Positions 9,336-12,538 of a DNA stretch of 12,538 bases are shown piece by piece. The stretch is taken from positions 1-12,538 of the forward strand of contig JAFMSB010000019.1 in the NCBI GenBank assembly GCA_017353815.1. The letters are read 5' to 3'. The translations under genes and the position numbers were made by a program. The stretch's first letter is position 1, and each line of letters opens with the position of its first letter. The notes under the pieces were generated by a model. It had not been told where the DNA came from. It did not search any database and saw nothing but the letters and a program-made list of their open reading frames with translations. The stretch comes from Methylocapsa sp. (lineage in GTDB: Bacteria > Pseudomonadota > Alphaproteobacteria > Rhizobiales > Beijerinckiaceae).

Positions 9336-10215
9336 ATGAAACGGATTGGTATCGACCAATCTCTACATGACATTTATGAGTCGGCGGCGGCGCGGTGGCA
9401 TTCGGTCTGGCCGAGCGTTTCCGTTGTCTCTGTGGCAGCCTTAGTTGAGCGCTGGACTAACGATCCCGTATTGCCCGATCTTGATTGCGCTGAGATAGTA
9501 TTTCCGCGAGGGCAGCTTCGATCCAGTCACACGCATCCGGCGCGGGCGTTTTTACGAATCTTCGGGTGGTTCACGACCATCTGAGGAATACACAATGCTG
9601 CATCCTCTGTATGAAAACGCTGGATCGGTACCAGTACCTAGGCAAGAAGGACCATGTAAGCGACGGTTGTTCACGTTCCAACAACTTCCATGTCGTCCGT
9701 CCCAAGAAATGGTTGCGATGGGGGTGAGCGATTCGCTGTGGCGAATTCTTGGCTCGGAAAAGATCATAACCGGCGAGTATCTTGTGACGCTCAAGGCGCG
9801 GCATACATTAGGCGTGTTGCCCGAATTGAATTCCAATATTGTTCCTAAACGAGGCAGGGAGAAGGCTATCGAAACATTCGAGAAGCTCGTCGATTCGGCC
9901 TATCGCGAAACCCCTGGCTCCATCGTTGACCGGGCGCGCGATGCGGCCCAATGGTGCTTGGGCACCTGGGCCGATGGCACCAACGAATTACTGCTTCACA
10001 AGGACTTGGGAGATCTCATCGCCTCTATAGATAAACGGGTCAACGACAAACCTACGATCATACTATCGGCGTCGCGAATCGTCGCTCGTCTCCACGCAAG
10101 AGGCAAGCCGAACGAACAGGAAAAGCGTTCACTCAGGCCGTTAATGGAGGCAGACGCAGAGTTTGCGCTCGCTGCGTTGGGATTGTTACTGCGGGAGTTT
10201 GGATGGACGCATTGA
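9336..10215 (+). pseudogene. Unknown protein gene broken by two single-base deletions
   Basis: Three partly overlapping frames read as one protein if a T is restored in the T5 run at 9549-9553 and a G in the G5 run at 9720-9724. The result is 293 residues. The start at 9336 has AAGG (9326-9329) six bases upstream. Frame 1 supplies residues 1 to about 72. The second supplies about 73-130, including QCCILC (Cys88, Cys89, Cys92), GKKDHVSDG (103-111) and RSNNFHVV (114-121). The third supplies the rest, which is helical, with SRIVARLHARGK (247-258) and a C-terminal ALGLLLREFGW. The Cys pair and DH motif faintly recall HNH nucleases, and R-x5-H recalls HEPN ribonucleases; neither is secure. GC content is lower than in sucAB, suggesting acquired DNA. 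The deletions could also be homopolymer sequencing errors, in which case the gene is intact. Confidence 0.6.
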
Positions 10216-10516
10216 GGCCGAAGAGTCCAAAGCGCCTCACTACTTTGAGCTGAAATCCTCCACAACGCGAGCTCATGGTGACGTGCCCCATGCCATACGG
10301 TCCGTGGCGCAGCTCGGCCTTAAGATTGCCGTACATGGAAGCAAACCGGACTCATGCGGACCTTACATCGCAGACGCCCTCGGGCCAGGAGCAAGTCCGG
10401 CGAAGCTGCAGTTGTATTTTCTTTCCAATCGTACCAGAAGAATCGCCGGTCTTACCGATGGGGCAGGGATCTTTGTCCGCCGCCGCGCGAAAAATTTTTT
10501 GCCGACCGGACCAAAA

Positions 10517-10532
10517 TGTTTCACGTGAAACA
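10517..10532. other. parS: parS centromere site (ParB/Spo0J binding)
   Basis: TGTTTCACGTGAAACA is the canonical chromosomal parS 16-mer bound by ParB, with perfect dyad symmetry. AAAA and TTTT flanks extend the symmetry to 24 bp (10513-10536), followed by an AT-rich stretch. ParB loads at such sites, spreads on the DNA and, with ParA, segregates the origin region; parS sites also recruit SMC complexes. In most bacteria these sites cluster near oriC, often by gidB-parA-parB, which are not in this window. The site lies in non-coding DNA. The 3' TTTTT after the hairpin could secondarily act as a terminator. Confidence 0.9.
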
Positions 10533-10574
10533 TTTTTAGAATATTTCTAAAACTACCCGAAGACCGGTGCGCGG

Positions 10575-10748
10575 ATGCCTTTTGAGGTTGCGGAGGCATG
10601 GCGCCGCTCGCCAGGGACTTCTTCCGCGCCCGACGCTGGCATCGGCGATCGATTTGGCCTGATTGGGCTAAACGGCGTCGCGCCGCTACGGGCATCGTTG
10701 GATCACCTCGGCCCCTGGCCCGCCTATTCCACGGGCCACTGCCTTTGA
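10575..10748 (+). pseudogene. Probable relic of an amidase gene
   Basis: A 57-codon open frame contains FGLIGLNGVAPLRASLDHLG followed by PW. The part GVAPLRASLDHLGP closely matches the motif that follows the catalytic serine region in amidase-signature enzymes (GVxPLxxSLDHxGPxAR). After GP, a one-base shift gives PLAR in the next frame, again as in amidases. The catalytic GGS(I) serine segment and the rest of the enzyme are absent. FGLIGLN directly before GVAPL looks like the usual CGLxGLK motif joined across a deletion. There is no ribosome site. I read this as a decayed fragment. The match is short, so chance cannot be excluded. Confidence 0.4.
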
Positions 10749-10971
10749 GGTCTGGAATGTTCAAGATTTCAATAAGACAACGATTTGGATTTCTGTCTTG
10801 CTGTTCGTGGCTCTTGTTTGTCCCGGCCCCCTTCGCCTCTTGGCTCGCCACGAGCCAGCGCTCGGTCTAAAGTCGCCCGCCCTCGAGCTTGCGATTGGCA
10901 GAATCTTTGAATGACATGCCTCGCTCCCTTGGGCCGTTTTCGCATCGGCAATCGCGGCCGCAGCGGTCAGC

Positions 10972-11011
10972 GGTCAACTCCCTTGACCAGCCAAGCGAGT
11001 TTTTGTACTGG
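10972..11011 (+). promoter_or_regulatory. Inverted repeat with weak promoter-like sequence upstream of phaC
   Basis: GGTCAA (10972-10977) and TTGACC (10983-10988) form a perfect inverted repeat with a 5-base spacer. TTGACC also resembles an alphaproteobacterial -35 element, with a poor -10 (TACTGG, 11006-11011) 17 bases away. If it is real, a regulator bound here would cover the promoter. It lies about 245 bases before the phaC start, so the link to phaC is uncertain. Confidence 0.3.
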
Positions 11012-11254
11012 CAGTTTTAACCCTCGTTGCGTCCATGCGCCTGGCTCGGCGCCTCGCCCGCCAGCGTGCCGTATCGGCGCCTTTCCAGTGGATCCGCGAT
11101 CCTGAAGGAAGGATCACTCGGCGGTCTGGCTGAGGCCGGAAACCTCCGGTTTTCTTCGCTCGCAGGGCAGGCAAATGAGAAAATTCTGAAGATCCTGCCG
11201 CATCCCAATGGGGCTGTTCGCCGTCGAAAGACTGACGAATTGGGAACTGGCTTA

Positions 11255-12538
11255 ATGGCTGCTTTAGACGAAAAGGCAATGGCGGCATCCTCTCCAATGA
11301 CCCCTCCTATCGATGGGAAAGAGTCGATCGAACCGGCTGCAAAGGCGCAGGCTCGCCGCGCTCTGCGTACAACGGGCGGGGCCGGTTTCATTGACGGCGC
11401 GGCTGGACGTGAACCTTATGCGGTGGCGGCGTTTTCGGAGATTGCCGACCGCTCGTTGCACGCGGCGGCGGCGCGCTTCACAATGGGTCTTTCGCCGGCG
11501 GCGCTTGCTCATGCTTGCCTAGATTGGGCGACCCATCTTGTTTTCTCGCCGGGCAAACGGTTTCAGCTCGCCGACAAGGCGTCCAGGAAGGGCATCCGGC
11601 TCTTAAGTTATGTCCTTCGCTGGGTGCTCGAGAACTCCGAGGCAGAGCCATGTATTGAGCCTCTGCCTCAAGACCAGAGATTTCGCAGCGGGGATTGGCA
11701 GAAATGGCCGTATAATTTCATCTACCAAGCCTTCTTGCTCAATCAGCAATGGTGGCACGATTCGACGACGGGCATACGCGGCGTATCGAAACAGCACGAA
11801 ATTATCGTGGAGTTTCTGTCGCGGCAGATACTCGATATGTTCTCTCCGACGAACTCTCCTTTGACCAACCCGGAGGTGTTTGAGCGCACTCTGCGCAAAT
11901 GCGGCATGAACCTTATCGCCGGCACAAAAAATTTTATTGAAGATTGGGAGCGGGCCATCAGCGGCAAGAAGCCACTAGGCTTCGAGCACTTTCGGCCCGG
12001 CCGGGAAGTCGCGGTAACGCCTGGCAAGGTGGTTTATCGCAACCGTTTGATCGAGCTGATCCAATATGGGTCAGCGACAAGCAAGGTGCGGGTTGAGCCG
12101 GTGCTTATCATCCCCGCATGGATCATGAAATACTACATTCTTGATCTTTCGCCTCACAACTCGTTGGTGAAATTCCTTATTGACCGCGGACTCACGGTGT
12201 TCATGATTTCCTGGAAGAATCCCGACCCGAGGGATCGCGACTTGCGGCTCGAGGACTATCGGGAACTCGGTATCATGGCCGCCATCGCTGCCATAGGCCG
12301 GGCCCTTCCCGGTCAAAGAGTGCACGCTGTCGGCTATTGCCTCGGCGGCACCCTCCTCGCGATAGCGTCGGCCGCGATGGCGCGCGATGGTGATTTCCGG
12401 CTTAAGACGCTGACGTTGCTGGCGGCTCAGACCGACTTCACAGAAGCCGGGGAGATGATGATATTCATCAATGAAAGCCAGCTGGCGTTTCTCGAGGATT
12501 TGATGTGGGCACAGGGTTTCCTCGATGCAAGTCAAATG
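11255..12538 (+). CDS. phaC: Poly(3-hydroxyalkanoate) synthase, class I (3' end outside window)
   Basis: It polymerises (R)-3-hydroxyacyl-CoA, typically 3-hydroxybutyryl-CoA, into storage polyester on cytoplasmic granules. 428 residues are visible and the frame is open at the window end. An N-terminal extension is followed by a PHB-synthase N-domain (about 54-95, EPYAVAAFSEIADRSL). The long PhaC N-terminal domain then has PLPQDQRF (136-143), QWWH (165-168) and FxPTNSPLTNPEVF (196-209), and the alpha/beta-hydrolase part begins near 280 (EPVLIIPAWIMKYYILDL). The lipase-box variant GYCLGG holds the nucleophile Cys362. The catalytic Asp and His lie beyond the window. GGGAA (11242-11246) lies 8 bases before the ATG at 11255. 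The frame is open back to 11021, so a longer N-terminus with an alternative start is possible. No phaA, phaB or phaR is visible. Confidence 0.93.
   Translation, partial: MAALDEKAMAASSPMTPPIDGKESIEPAAKAQARRALRTTGGAGFIDGAAGREPYAVAAFSEIADRSLHAAAARFTMGLSPAALAHACLDWATHLVFSPGKRFQLADKASRKGIRLLSYVLRWVLENSEAEPCIEPLPQDQRFRSGDWQKWPYNFIYQAFLLNQQWWHDSTTGIRGVSKQHEIIVEFLSRQILDMFSPTNSPLTNPEVFERTLRKCGMNLIAGTKNFIEDWERAISGKKPLGFEHFRPGREVAVTPGKVVYRNRLIELIQYGSATSKVRVEPVLIIPAWIMKYYILDLSPHNSLVKFLIDRGLTVFMISWKNPDPRDRDLRLEDYRELGIMAAIAAIGRALPGQRVHAVGYCLGGTLLAIASAAMARDGDFRLKTLTLLAAQTDFTEAGEMMIFINESQLAFLEDLMWAQGFLDASQM

Larger units (their letters stand above)
10216..11254. other. Gene-poor region between the broken gene and phaC
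   Basis: No intact gene of recognisable quality is present. Besides the parS site, the amidase-like relic and the inverted repeat listed separately, 10216-10512 carries only open frames without motifs. An A5T6 tract lies at about 10490-10500. From 10757 a 37-residue frame with a GAGG ribosome-like site and a hydrophobic stretch exists but is not convincing. The sequence from 11021 to 11254 is open in the phaC frame and may partly belong to that gene. Confidence 0.5.

Noticed and set aside
10363..10851. Minus-strand 162-codon frame that includes FHVKHF from parS
   Set aside because: The FHVKH peptide is just translated parS; the rest does not resemble RsmG/GidB or any known protein.
10757..10870. 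37-residue frame MFKISIRQRFGF... with a hydrophobic stretch and GAGG upstream
   Set aside because: Too short and without homology I recognise; it lies directly after the amidase relic in eroded sequence.
10890..10915. Sigma-54-like sequence TTGGCAGAATCTTTGA
   Set aside because: The invariant GC of the -12 element is missing.

Overview
The window looks like chromosomal DNA of an alphaproteobacterium, most likely of the order Hyphomicrobiales (Rhizobiales). The basis is the gene order mdh-sucC-sucD-sucA-sucB, the protein signatures of these enzymes, high-GC codon use, a class I polyhydroxyalkanoate synthase, and a perfect chromosomal parS site. A methylotrophic, Beijerinckiaceae-like host is possible, but nothing in the window fixes the genus.

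Layout. Positions 1-251 show nothing recognisable. A tRNA-Gly(GCC) gene with encoded CCA lies on the minus strand (252-326), with a promoter-like sequence upstream. After a gene-free stretch comes a small minus-strand gene for a 76-residue protein of unknown function (718-948). Its likely promoter carries a perfect 14-bp palindrome. A 355-bp divergent region with a second palindrome leads into the main block on the plus strand: malate dehydrogenase (1304-2269), succinyl-CoA synthetase beta and alpha (2509-3705, 3710-4606), and 2-oxoglutarate dehydrogenase E1 and E2 (4818-7817, 7873-9273). A terminator-like hairpin separates sucCD from sucAB. Together these enzymes carry 2-oxoglutarate to succinyl-CoA and succinate, and malate to oxaloacetate. 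The E3 gene (lpdA), which often follows sucB, is not present here.

Downstream of sucB the character changes. A gene of lower GC (9336-10215) encodes an unrecognised protein and can be read as one 293-residue product only if two single-base deletions, in a T5 and a G5 run, are repaired. About 1 kb without an intact gene follows. It holds a perfect 16-bp parS sequence inside a 24-bp palindrome (10513-10536), a probable relic of an amidase gene (10575-10748) and an inverted repeat (10972-10988). The window ends inside phaC (from 11255), a polyhydroxyalkanoate synthase cut off before its catalytic Asp and His.

The most notable features are the isolated parS site, which suggests the locus lies in the origin-proximal, ParB-bound part of the chromosome, and the decaying accessory island around it. 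I did not find a convincing new multi-gene system.
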